A stretch of DNA of 64,000 nucleotides from the NCBI GenBank assembly GCA_018873245.2, contig JAEMBT020000003.1, positions 7,521,843-7,585,842 on the forward strand, in the 5' to 3' direction. The first letter of the stretch is position 1. The number at the start of each line of letters is the position of its first letter. This DNA comes from Archegozetes longisetosus (lineage: Eukaryota > Arthropoda > Arachnida > Sarcoptiformes > Trhypochthoniidae). Below are positions 38,136-50,806 of this stretch, one piece after another. The notes under the pieces were generated by a model. The model saw nothing but the letters and a program-made list of their open reading frames with translations, did not search any database and was not told where the DNA came from. The position numbers and the translations under genes are program-made.

Positions 38136-41100
38136 CGACTAAAATTGAGCTGTATTGAGTTGTTGAGAAGAAAGTATAAGTGAGTTTAGAGATATGAAAA
38201 AAAATGTATTTTATAGAATTGTTTAGAAAACAATCAAATTAGGAGAAGAGATAAAAGAGAGAGGTGCTAAAAGAAATTATGTTAATTAATCAGTGTGTTA
38301 TTAATTGACGCAGTTTAGTAAATGATTAGTACCAATAATCACATAATTGTTGTTTGTCAGTTACGTATCATTGCGAAATATGTATGAATACATTTGTAAA
38401 CAAGTTATAATCATAACATTAGTGACAAATGAGCATCTATTCTAAGTGAAAAGCTAGAGCGAAATCATAACATGTCATAACCCTTAAGTCGATGATACCC
38501 TCATTATACGGTTTTATAATGATAAATATCAGTGTAATGCAAATACTGTAAGTAATATTCTTTGTCTTCAGTATAGATCACATGAAAAGCTAAGTTTATA
38601 TTATATTGAAACTGAATGAATGAAAGAACTTGTGAAATAAGTTGTCACTATTCTCATAAAACTTCAAAACTGATAAATGCCTATAAAGAAAATGAGTTCA
38701 AGTATTGTATAACAAAACTCTAGATTTGTTATAAGTGGTTCAATTTTAGAATAGTATTCAAAGGCAAGGTTTTTTGAACAATTTGTACCCAAATAACAAT
38801 CAATTCATGATGAATAGTGTTGAAGAATATACAGGTATTTGAATATAAGTCATTACTTAAGTTTATAAAGAAAGAGAAAATAAAATGTGATAATTTATAA
38901 AGACAACACTTACTCTACTTTTATTCAACTGCATCTTTCATATTTTCATATTTTTTGATACATTTTATACGAATCCAACTCTAATTCTCTGATTTATCAA
39001 CTCAATTGGACGTCGACTTGATAGTTCTGGTGAATATATTCCTGAACTAGATTACAATCAGCCGGTTCTTGTGCAACACTAGTCTGGTCTAATGACTAAA
39101 TTAAAGGTGAAATTGAATTTTGTCTCATCTTAAAGTGAGTTAGCTGTGAGTTGAAATTAATATAAGTGGAAAATATACTGGTATATCAACTGGTATTAGT
39201 GTTGGCTTGAGATTTTAGATAATTTCGATAAACATGCATAAGAAACTGTAACATGTAAAGATAAGCTTGCGTTGAACTTACTTAACAGTTGACAAATAAT
39301 TAATAGGCATTGATTACAGAATGCTCAGCGATGCGCGTATTTTCTACCAGAGATACACCAATACCAATAACGCAAAAGAGATACCATTTAATTAAAAATC
39401 AAAATTAATGAATAATCATCTGAGAATTGGCTTTTGCACCAATACTTATCAGACATGTAATGAAAAGGACTTGTTTGATAAGGTTCTACGTTATTATCTA
39501 ATATAAATATTTATAATTAGTTATCACTTATTTACTGAAAATAGTTGTAAATCTAAATACAGGCGTTCTGCTCTTAATACTTTCTTTTCATATACAGTTC
39601 GGAACATATGAACCCATGATAGTAACAAGAAAGCCCGTTGCTATATCAACCTCCCTGTGATGCGTATCAATTTTTGCCAAATTTAATTTCTAATTTATTC
39701 CGATCACTACATTCGATATTCTACAAGTATATGAAGAATATTCGATATTCTTCATACCTACTATATTATTTGTGATATGCTATGATGCGTATCTCTTCTA
39801 GCTGCTGTCAGCGATTATGGAGCTTTAGAGTGTATTTACTACTTTTTAATCCGTACGTAAACATTTTATAAAGAGATTTTAGAGCCTTTCGTTCTCCCAA
39901 TCATATATTCTTGCAAAGCACGTAAGTAATGAAATTAATGAAAGTATTGTTTACTTTTGTAAACAAATTGTCTGTATATGTGAATCGTTTTGACCTGAAC
40001 TTTTAATAGAGTTATTTCTTATCTGATGGTAAACGACACGTTTCTTTTCTGGTTATAAAATGGATATTATTGTGATTACTCTCATGCATTGTAAGAAAGT
40101 ATGATTGGAAGAACAGAAGGTGTCTAAAAGTTTTCTACAAATCATCTACATACACATTAGTCTACAAAACATCAACAATAATGTAATCTGAAATATGTTA
40201 CATCTGACAAAAGTGATGAGTTGAAATACAATAATCAGGATTGTTAGTTTATGGACATGTTTTGTGCATTGCAAGTATTTGACGTTTAGGGCATTGAATG
40301 TATGAAACCGGCCGGAAGGCAAGCAAACCATCAATGAATAAGTGTAAGCACGTAACTAAGTTGATCTTCACATCTGGCGTCAAATAATACAAACAGTTTA
40401 TCAAGATTTAATCAAGTAGAAAATTTTTCTTATTTTTGCTAGAGAGAGGTTAGACAACAATCGCTTTACACAATTCCTTCGAGGAAATGAAAACTTGATA
40501 TTGCAATACTCAAACAGTTTATAGAAAGTTTGTAAGAAAATAAGTTAGCCTAAACTTGATTAATAAGAAAATTGCTAACTTTGTATTATTCAAAACGAGT
40601 CAAACAGTCTGTTAATCATGGAATAAGATAATTTTTTTCAAATTGAGAGAATGGCAAATTAATGAATATAAAATATGCGCTTATGTAATATGAAATTGTC
40701 TTAAATGTATAGAAAACAAAAAATAGCGTATGGGCAAATTTGCACCAACTGCTAGCAATATGTAGTCTAACACATCTGATACAGTGAAGTGCTGTAAATG
40801 TTGGCGATGTTATCTTCATGAACAATATGTATTCCATACACATAACTATAAATTTCATGCTTTTGAAAGATGAGATGCAAAATATCTGAATATAAGTTAG
40901 TACTGCTTACAGATAAGGAGAAGATAGTGAACAAATCTTGTTAGGAAAGGATAATGTATGCATTACGCGAGTATATATCGTTATATTTCTAGAATAATGA
41001 TTAAAATGTGCAGTTATAAAGCACTATGGGTTTAATGAAAATGCATTGGCAACAAAAAACAATGATTTTCAGTTAGTGTATAATCAACATTATGAGTGGT

Positions 41101-44100
41101 ATGGAGGCGAACAATTTCATTAAATTGATGGAATAGAGTGAGCCAATATTGAACGGTATGTCACATACCTAACCAGTGGCCAAACTAAATTAGGGACATC
41201 AACTGTAACTAAACGATTAAGTTTAAAAAGTACATATATATGATTACTCGCTTTAGACTGGATCGAATGATAATACAATTTTAGTTTTATTAAGTTACAT
41301 ACTTTTCTTCTTTATCATAATTATGTCTCTTCTCTTATATTAATTAATCAGCAAAAACTTTGCGATTAATTCCTAATTAGTAAACTGATTACTAGAGTTA
41401 CTTAAAAGGATAGATAATCTAAAATCTATAACTAGATCATGAATAGTTGAGCCAAAAAGTCGAGTAAAGTAGAGAATTTGAGGAAATTTTCTTTAAAAAT
41501 GTTCAGATAAGAGAAGTATTGTAATGAAAAAATAGAGATATAGCGTGGAAATATGTATCCCAAGAGATAATAGGAAGGCTGTGTCATATTTTAGCGAATA
41601 GAAGCGATGACAACTCATTAATTATTTTTCCGACAGCTTTACATATAAGATCCTTATATTTGCTTATGAAGAGTGTTTGCGAATCAATTGATCAGAAACT
41701 GAGCTGTAAGACTAATTCAGTTGTTATATATTCTCGTTTTGCTATTTAAATTCTAGTTGTTGTACATTTTTGTTTTGCTATTTAAATTGCTGTTGTTGTC
41801 GCTCTGTCAAAGTTAATAAAAAACGCGCATATAATCAAATAAATGCATTCTCTTATTGAGTTATTTTAGTGGTTCATCTAATACATGCTATCAACTTATT
41901 TTGTTATTACCTCTTTTCATTCTTTTAGTAATAGTGATGCAAATTAATCCAAAAGTCTAGCAATTTATTTCTTTTAATTGAGACTCTATGGCCTTACATC
42001 AAATTTAATGGAATCGTAGTACGTGTTTTAGACTGAAATTTGATTTTTTGTCTGATTTAGTCAACAATGTTGAATCTCGATTTAGTTGTACAATACGTCA
42101 AGGTTTGGTAGTAGGCAGACTTTAATGCGTATGGAGAGAAATAAAGTTTTATGCATGCAGAATATGAGAATGAGTTGGTATATTGGACTCGATTTAGGGT
42201 TTGTTCAATTGGTTATTTGCATTGATTTTAACATTAAGCCGCATCAATGATGCACTACATAAACGATAACTATGAACAATTTGCAGCATTCCTTAAACTC
42301 CTATTCAGGCTTTATTTTCAGCTATACCTAAAAGATTGCTATCCTATACAAACTGAGCCTAGTAAAGCAAGTCTCCTCTACCAAGAAGTCAATTAGAGCT
42401 TAAGTTATATCAGCGATTCAATTGATTCAAAGGTTTAGTCAATAAAACCTATAGCAGCTGTCAGTCTTTTTGATAGAGGCAATCGTGCATTGCTATCATT
42501 TGAATCAGTATTTGTAAAATATATGTTACGGTTGCCTAAGAGTTAACATATCATGAAAGTTACAAATTCGATACAAAAATACAATATCAATTCTATGAAA
42601 GTTATATTAGCTTCACTGAAGACTAAGTCATTGCTCACGAGAGTGGCAAAGCAACACAAAACTAATTCAAAAATATTAAAATACTCCAACAAAACATTTT
42701 CATTGTTTGCATAGATTAAAGGCTTTGCTGTTGAATACTTTGATGAATGTGATCGAATAGAGAAGAAATTGATAAAATTCATAAGCCGTCAGCATTTTAT
42801 AAATTATTATTTAATAAGTGTATCTAAAATAAAATTGTATAAGTTGTTCTTTTGGAAAGGTTTTTTGTGTCGCAATAACTTATAGAATAAACTTATACTA
42901 TTTTCAAAACACAATTTAAACTGAAATTTGTTTCAAACAATCTATTTTTATATTCTCTTTTTCCTATTCTTACTCGTCCTCAGTGGTATTGCTTGAAAAA
43001 ACTCAGTCAAAGTTTGTAGTAAGAGCGAGAGAGATGCAAGACTCAGTCGTATAGAGGTGCATTGATGAATTGGACAGTCATAACTGATGTTGCATGTTCA
43101 TTTGAATAGTGGAGCAAATTTTATCAGGACACAAAGTGACCCTTCAAGCGATTGTTTCTCAAATGGTTGCCTTGGCTTTATTTGATTAATTTAATGATCA
43201 ATTTGTATTTTGCTAGAAACAAAATACTCAGAATGAGATCAATTGGAAGGTTGCTTGAGAGAAAGTGGTCAAAATGGGATCAATATGCTATTATATTTTG
43301 GATCAAAGCTGTCAATATTTAACGATAAATCATTATTATAAGTTGAACAATCGTCGTAATAATCTTTGATGTCATAACAACATGAAAAGTTCGGTCACTG
43401 AATAATTTGCCTTATCTTCTTCTACTCTTTAGGGCACAAATAAAGTCATGTGTGTTCTTATCCTCTTCTGTCAGTGAAAAATTAATCGATGAATACAGAA
43501 AAGAGACTTTACTTATTTCGATTAATGTGATTTTGACCATAATCGTAGTGGCTTAAGAGTATCCCAACAAATATTAATCAAAAAGTTCACCCAAATAAAC
43601 ATCTTTACTAATTGAACAGATTTGGCAAAATATGAGATTGCTCTGCTTGGAACACTTCTCTAAAATTGTTTTAATAGAAAAATCGTTTCAGTTTGATGTT
43701 AAGAAGTCTAAGAGTTGTTTTGCGATCAATGCTTCTGATAGTTTAGATTGCTTTAAGACTCAACTTCTAATTCGATACAACACTAGTGTTTGAAAACGTA
43801 CCGCATTAAAAGCGAAAATAAGGGTAGAGTTTTGAAAATAAAAAATTCTTTATCAAGTATTAAAGTGCTTATATATTTTGCAGAAAACATTAGTCGTTAA
43901 ACTACTTATAAATTTGATTGAGTGGAGTAAAGCGTTTTTTCGTAATGAGATGATAAGCTTACGAAAACACTCCTTCAAAAGTTACTCGTGTAGAAAGAAT
44001 TATGAGGTATATTTAGTAAAAGTTCTGCTAATATAATTCAGCCATGACGGAATATGTTGAAATTTTTTACTATGTATGAATTTTAAAATATTTCAAATTT

Positions 44101-46799
44101 TTATTTCATTCGATCAACAAGATTAATAGAGTTAGCCGATCAATGCTATCAAGCACCATAACTGCATTTCAACAGATATAGTGATTTAAGTTAAATAAAT
44201 CCGTTAAACACTTAGTTACGAATAATAGTTATTTCTCTATTGATAACTGAATCAAATTTACAGTGCGGATTTCACTCTTATTACCTAATGTTTTAGGTTC
44301 AATCTAATTGAATATTGTGTTGGGGTCAATGAAAGTATTAATGGGGTGTTCAAAGTTGATATGATAACAAAGCAATTGGATTTAGGAGTTAAGTACTGCA
44401 ATATAGAAATAGTTTGCGATGAGACGCTTTCTTGAAATCTTATTTTATAAGGTATATAATATCTTGAAACCGATATTCAAAGAAATAAAGCGAATCATTG
44501 CAATAAGAAATCCATTTAACTGTTAGCTCATTTCACTAGAGATCTCTTCTTAAGACGCATCATAACTGAAATTGCCTTCAGGTTTCTCTAAATAGATTCA
44601 GATCTGAAGCACATCTCTTATTCTCCCAATTGTGCTGTAGATAAAAGAATGAGTTGCAAGAGAAAGAATTGGCACAACGATCGAACTACATAGTACCGTA
44701 TTTGCCATGGCTTTCATAACTTATAATGTTTTTACATCGCAGTAAATATTCATACCGTAAAACTATTACTGAAGTAAAATATTCCGCTTTATATCTCCAA
44801 AACAGTCTCAAAGGTAAGGGCATTAATAAAGGAATATCAATACTTCCATATATAGACTGCTATTACTTGTTCAGTAAATTTAGTATCAATTCTACGCTTA
44901 AGACTCGACATATCATATCCTAATTATGGCGTTCAATAATTTATATTTGAATTTGCATTTTAAATTTGCAATTTCAGTCAAATTTAGCTTCAAATCAAAT
45001 TAGCTAGACGAAAAAAGCAAAAAACTTAGTCGACTCAACTAAACTCTCCTATTGAGTAAAGTCTGTCGAACAGAGTACTGAACAGAGACTTCATTGAATG
45101 CTTGTTTGCCAAATACTACGTTATTCAAATTGCACTCAAATTAAATAGTGTCTGAAGTATTTGCTCAAATTTGGTCAGAATGTAGTGGAGGAAAAATGCC
45201 AGTTATTTTGCAGTGCATTGAGAACTATTTTTCAATTAATAATAGCATTTAGTTTTATAACGAATCCAACGATATAGCTCACAAGTCATATGTGTAATAA
45301 TTGAAACATTGAATCATTTTTGCCTCCAAACGTAAATACTTGCATTAACATTATTAATAAATGGTACACAATAATAAATGGTATACAATGCATATATGTA
45401 CTGTACTATACTATACTACTGTGCTATACATATGTACTGTACTGTGCTATACCTACCTTCTCAAATGGTATTATAATTATTACATTCATTCTGCGCAAAC
45501 TTTAGTCTTACTAACGAAATTTAATTATTAAATTTCAATTGTTCAACAGTAGGAAATTGCTCGTTAAATATATTAAAAATACATAATAAATTAGTAAAAA
45601 TTTGTATTATGATTATTCATATTGACAAACCAAATTGAATGCAATTGTTCATCTCATCCTAGTGTCAGTTGATGTCCCCTCAGATTCAAAACACAATAGA
45701 CCATACAAATTTATACAATACGAATTTCATTCAAAGTGCTTTTTCCTCAAATATTTGTCGACTGTACTCTGTCAAAAGAATAATTATAACCATTTGTATG
45801 GGTTTGCGATTACGTGTTAAGATATGGATTTGATTCAAAGGTGTAGTCTTTCTTTTGAAGTATTGTAAAATAGGATTTCCTCAAAAACGATTGTGCTTTA
45901 TAAGTAAGGATGTGTTTGAGTAGCAATTATTATTGATTAAAAACTGTTAATGTGTCGTTTTTGTAAGATTAAGGGGCTATAGTTACTTAGGAGTAAAGAT
46001 GAGATGCATAAAAAAGAGTAAACCAGACATAAGAGTACATGAAAAAATGGAGTTTGGTTGCGCAGTTTGGTATCTTTTCATTTAGTGGATGCTATAGCAG
46101 ACAATCGTGCTCTGAAAACTGTATTTTATGTTAATGATCACGAATGTCATGATAGCGTTAAAGCCGCACATTTTTGACGCGCTTTCAAGCATCAGTAATT
46201 TTTATTTGTATTCCTGGTTCTATTATGAGCTAATACCTAAGCTGAACATAGTGTAGACCATGTTTCATACATATAACTTTATACATATAACTTTATACTG
46301 GCATAAGTCTAAGCAATACTGCAATGTGTTCGTGCATTATAGTATTCTAGCGACTTCTTTGTATACACAATATTCAGGTATGCATTGGATTGCAATGCAA
46401 TCTGTGAAATAAACATATATAAATGTTAGAAGTGTAGCAGTGGAAGCACTTGAAATAGAGTTAGTATGACATAAGGTAAAAGAAGAGTCGAAAGATGTTT
46501 GGTTGAGAAAACTAACATAAATATTTTAAAGCATCAAACATCCTGAGGGATATCATACTAGGAATAAGCTTTCATATAAGGTTGCTATGGCAAACGTCTT
46601 CACCCAATCTTACTTTCATTCCGGTATCAGATTATCATCAAATACTAACCCGTCGTGGTTGATTAAACAGAAGACAGATATTTTCTTCTCAAAACGAGCA
46701 CAATAAGAAATAAACAAAACTAATGCTAATCATTATGATTAACACTATAAATTAATCACTTCTACTACATGTTCTCTATTGCCACGACGATAGCTGTTA

Positions 46800-46803
<4 letters not shown>
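38136..46803. other. AT-rich gene-free stretch with minor repeats
   Basis: No supported gene. Minor structure: an 11-bp inverted repeat at 39730-39756 (TATGAAGAATA/TATTCTTCATA), a duplicated 17-mer GTTTTGCTATTTAAATT at 41736 and 41772 (period 36), and a TACTGTACTATACTATAC-type repeat at about 45393-45452. Confidence 0.5.

Positions 46804-46832
<29 letters not shown>
46804..46832 (+). repeat. CT dinucleotide microsatellite
   Basis: About 14 tandem CT units in a row, flanked by imperfect TCTTCT sequence. Confidence 0.9.
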
Positions 46833-46834
<2 letters not shown>

Positions 46835-49038
46835 ATTCTATGTCACTTTCTCTTTATTCATGTAATTTAATAAAACCAAATTCTAATAAAATGACACTTT
46901 TTTCATGCAAAATACTCATAATTATACCATTAAATTCAACTATTTTTATCGTCGGCTTAAAAGATTACAAACAATTATTTAAGAGAGAAAATATAAATAT
47001 TTAGCTGAAAGAAAGTATTGAATATTTAGTCTATTATAGAGAGACGTGAGAATATGAATGGAGAGAAAAACGAAATGTAAAATGGATTGCAAGCAATCGG
47101 TAAGTTTAATTTAAGTTCAATTTAGATCTAGTCAAATAAAGCCTATATTTATTTTAAAACATCCAAACTGCGCTACACTTTCAGTAAACTCTCTCAACAA
47201 TCCCAATAAAATCCAAATTAATTCAACTTGATTTATGTTCACTTCAAGTTTGAATTTTTTGCTTCACAAAAGTTTAGAATATCTTTGTTTTTCTGTTTTT
47301 CTGATTAGACGTTTTACTTATTAAGAGCGAAATTTTGATCAGACTTCATGTTTGTGTCGCAGTTAATTAAATGGTTAAAAATTTAGACGCAAAATCCAAT
47401 CAATAAAAGTGCTTTGAGCGTGTTACATGTTGCGAGACTAAATCATATGTTAGTCTGACTTGGACTTAATTATAATTCTCTAAATTTCATTATAATCACT
47501 ACAAAAAACTATTTCAATCACTTATGCTTCCCTTTAGTCTAAATGTTATTACCTTATCTTTAAAAGTTGCTCTTCTTTCAAATACAATTTTACTGCTTTT
47601 AAGTATGAATTAATTCCTTCAGATTTGCTACTAATGCTAAAAAGTTTTTCACGAGTCAAACGAATCGGTTTCTGTATTATTCAAATTGAATAGATTTGAC
47701 ATATTTTTATCTTACAATGTTTGGATAAAAAATGCGAACCACTCGATCGAATCTTTTCGATGTTTTGGGGATTGTGATGAGATAAGACAGAAGTCTTATT
47801 TGAGATGTAACCTTAAAATTTAGTTTAGTTTTGACAAAAGCACAATCAAATTAAGGAATCATTATTGAAAGTATAAATTTTACTTAAAGAGAATTACAAC
47901 GGCTTTTCTGAAGTCTCGCCTGACTTCATGTTTATGAAAATGGATTGCAATAAAATTAATAAAATGTATGAATGCTATCGCATTGCGATCTAAGTTTGAA
48001 GTAAAAGCTGCAGGCATTTGGTAATTTGTCAAATGGAATTCGGGTAATCGGAAGGACACCAATCAAACAGCATCCGTTCATAAATAGTATACATTAGTGT
48101 TTGTTGTGCTCAGTGAGTGCTTGTATTAAAAACTAGTAAAGAATTTAATTACTGTAATGGATTGGTTCGAATTTGAAAATAGTTTTACCGGAATCGAAAG
48201 TGATCTCATAATGATTAGCATCTACGAAGTCAACTCAGGGCTCATTTCAAACTAACAGCGAGTTTGGTGAAATTAATAAAAATAATGTTTAAAAGAGTCA
48301 ATTATTTGAAAGATTGGTTAGATAAATATTTTTTGGTCAAACTCAAATACTGAGATCTGATTAAGATATGCGACAAACATGAGTTTTATTCATCGATCAA
48401 AAGTTTATTGAACTCGTCATTTATCAAAATGAGTGATATGTGCGTCATATTCATGAAAAGTGATAATGAAAACGCAGCAAAAGACTATTGTAGTAGAAAA
48501 AATCTGCACAAAATCAAGTATTCATGAGATGATAATATCATATTATGGTTTAATTTAGAAAGATATGCCTTATCTTAAAGAGTATGCAAATTCCTATTTA
48601 AATATGAAAAAGTAACTTTTAAAATCTCTCATACATTTTCAAAATGTTCAATTCACAAATTTTCACTGAAGATCATATTTTGTACTAATATTTTCTAAAA
48701 ATCAAATCAATTTTTTCGAGACTTTTTCAATTCATATTTGAAACTTTCAAACTATTGATCGTATAGCAAAAGAGGTTTCTCTCAGAAAGTAAGTATACAT
48801 TCAGATATCTCTAGGTTCTCAAAAATAAAAGGAAAATAAACATAAAATACTTCTACTTCACTTCTAATCCATCATTTTTTAAATCAGGCTCAAAGCTATT
48901 GAGCCATTTTACTGATAATCAGATCTATTATCTATCTTTTGAAAAAAATATAAATAAGTTTGATTACATTGAATTGTGACTTTATCTAGAAATATTTAAA
49001 TGTATGAACCTTATTCATATTGAAAAGAATAAAGCAAA
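46833..49038. other. AT-rich gene-free stretch
   Basis: No supported gene, RNA or mobile element. A 60-codon minus-strand frame at 47880-48062 is not supported. Confidence 0.5.
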
Positions 49039-49203
49039 ATGAATGGAAGAATTAGCCCTCTTAGCTTGTTTAGCATGCCTTCAGACTTGAACGCTTACTA
49101 TGAGATCGTACGCGTAGACGTACTTTCAGTGATCGCTCCCTCGTACAAAAACACACAGAAGCGCATCACCGATACAAATATTAAAGTAGTGAACGTTCAC
49201 TGA
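49039..49203 (+). CDS. Candidate small ORF or exon, 54 aa, unknown
   Basis: An ATG-started frame reads MNGRISPLSLFSMPSDLNAY, then EIVRVDVLSVIAPSYKNTQK and RITDTNIKVVNVH. The stretch is visibly less AT-rich than its surroundings and has balanced codons without low complexity, which makes it stand out in the right half. Two readings fit: a standalone 54-aa peptide, or an internal exon starting after the acceptor-like CTTGTTTAG at about 49073. About 14 bases (ATCGTACGCGTAGA) match an E-Syt exon near 10078, in the same frame, probably by chance. No homology is recognised. Confidence 0.25.
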   Translation: MNGRISPLSLFSMPSDLNAYYEIVRVDVLSVIAPSYKNTQKRITDTNIKVVNVH

Positions 49204-50732
49204 AAACCCCAAGTCAAAATCATTTGTCACACGTAGAAAAGCTTATCACAAAACTGCTTCAGTACTATAGTTATAATAAGAACGAACCTACGACACCCAA
49301 ATTTGAAGGCATACACACAAAACACTTCTTTATAATATACTGTTTGATCATAAAAATGCTGCGAAGGAGCAGTCGAAAAAAGGTTGACTTAAACTAACCA
49401 ATTATCGTTAGTAAATTTATTCAATTTTTGTTATTGTAATATAGACAATTCAGTTATATAGTTCTCTGTTATATAGTCGACACAAATTTTCATCTGTAAT
49501 TCTTCACAAAAATAGACACTTTTACTGTTTCATGAAAAGCGCTTTCAGATGTATATCTCGATTAAAATAGCTGATGGTAGAACCTGAAATCCAAGTTCCA
49601 TTCAGTTATATGTGTATTCTAATGAAATGGACTGCTAATTAATGTATTAATATAGAACCTGTTATTATGCTTGAATGATTTTTTTGACAAACAAAATGAC
49701 TTTAAACCACCGTCTAATTGAAACTGTATTTCATTCAAACTTATATGGCAGATAAAAACTAAATACTTCAAAGTAGCAATTTATAAGTGAGTGAGCGTCA
49801 GTTTCATTTGGGGATCAAATGGATATTGTCGAAGATGAAGTTTAGTCTATTTTGTAAAATTATTTGAACCTTACCCAATGAGTTAATGTGATTTGTAACA
49901 ATATAGAATGAAAAGTCGACTTTATGTTTTTGCTCGTTACGACGCAGAGCCCAAAAATATAAGGTTCATAATTCCTACACAATACAGGAAATAAATATGA
50001 AAATTTTAATTTCTATTTGGGCTATTTTACTGCAAAATCAATTCTGCTTAATTTGCTCATTCCGCCATTTAATGGTGTAATTCTACATCAATATTGAACA
50101 TTTAGTTGACTCTTTTGATATTCGATAAGGGAATCAGAACGTATGGATTTCACCCTTTCTTAATGAGTCTTATCTAATCGAAACTATTTGCTTTAGAAAG
50201 GGTTTTGGGTTTTAGCTGAAATGATAAGTGACTGCGGAATTAAAATAACTAATTATCTCAGTACAATCATATTAGAGGTGTTTTTCGTAAGTTTGTGAGT
50301 GTCATTTTTATCCAAATTTATACATTTTATCCAAAATCGATCAAAGCAAAGAATAACACAAGCGGAAGCCACTAAAACTCCTGGAATAATAATTTTGTTG
50401 ATGGGATCTGTTATTGACCGTCTTCTGGTTTATAAAGTTATCCTTTGATAATGCAAATATAGTCAACTACTTATTGAATTTAATACGATTAAAGAACATG
50501 AATTTGAGAGTTATAGGGAACACAATAGGCACGACTACGAATAAGGAAAGCCACAAAGTGTTTCGTAACATCCAATTGTTAGAAGTATTTTATAGAAAGA
50601 TATTGAAAATTTAATAACTTGCTGATAAAGCAGAAGGAATAATGTCTTTTTCAGCTAGTGTTGCGATAAGACTAGTCAATGGTTTTTTCATTTCGAGTTA
50701 ACACTACCGGTTCTTATATTATCAAATTGTGG
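49204..50732. other. AT-rich gene-free stretch
   Basis: Nothing supportable is seen; open frames here are short and AT-biased. Confidence 0.5.
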
Positions 50733-50806
50733 ATAAAGAGAGTATAAAGAGAGTATAAAGAGAGTATAAAGAGTGTATAAAGAGTGTATAAAGAGAGTAT
50801 AAAGAG
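50733..50806 (+). repeat. 11-bp tandem repeat, about 6.7 copies
   Basis: Unit AGTATAAAGAG repeats with starts at 50741, 50752, 50763, 50774, 50785 and 50796, after a partial copy at 50733. The two units at 50774 and 50785 start with TG instead of AG, as if duplicated together. Confidence 0.9.

Noticed and set aside
39730..39756. Perfect 11-bp inverted repeat TATGAAGAATA/TATTCTTCATA with a 5-base spacer
   Set aside because: Short, AT-rich and isolated; no gene end nearby to make it a terminator, and animals do not use such terminators for pol II.
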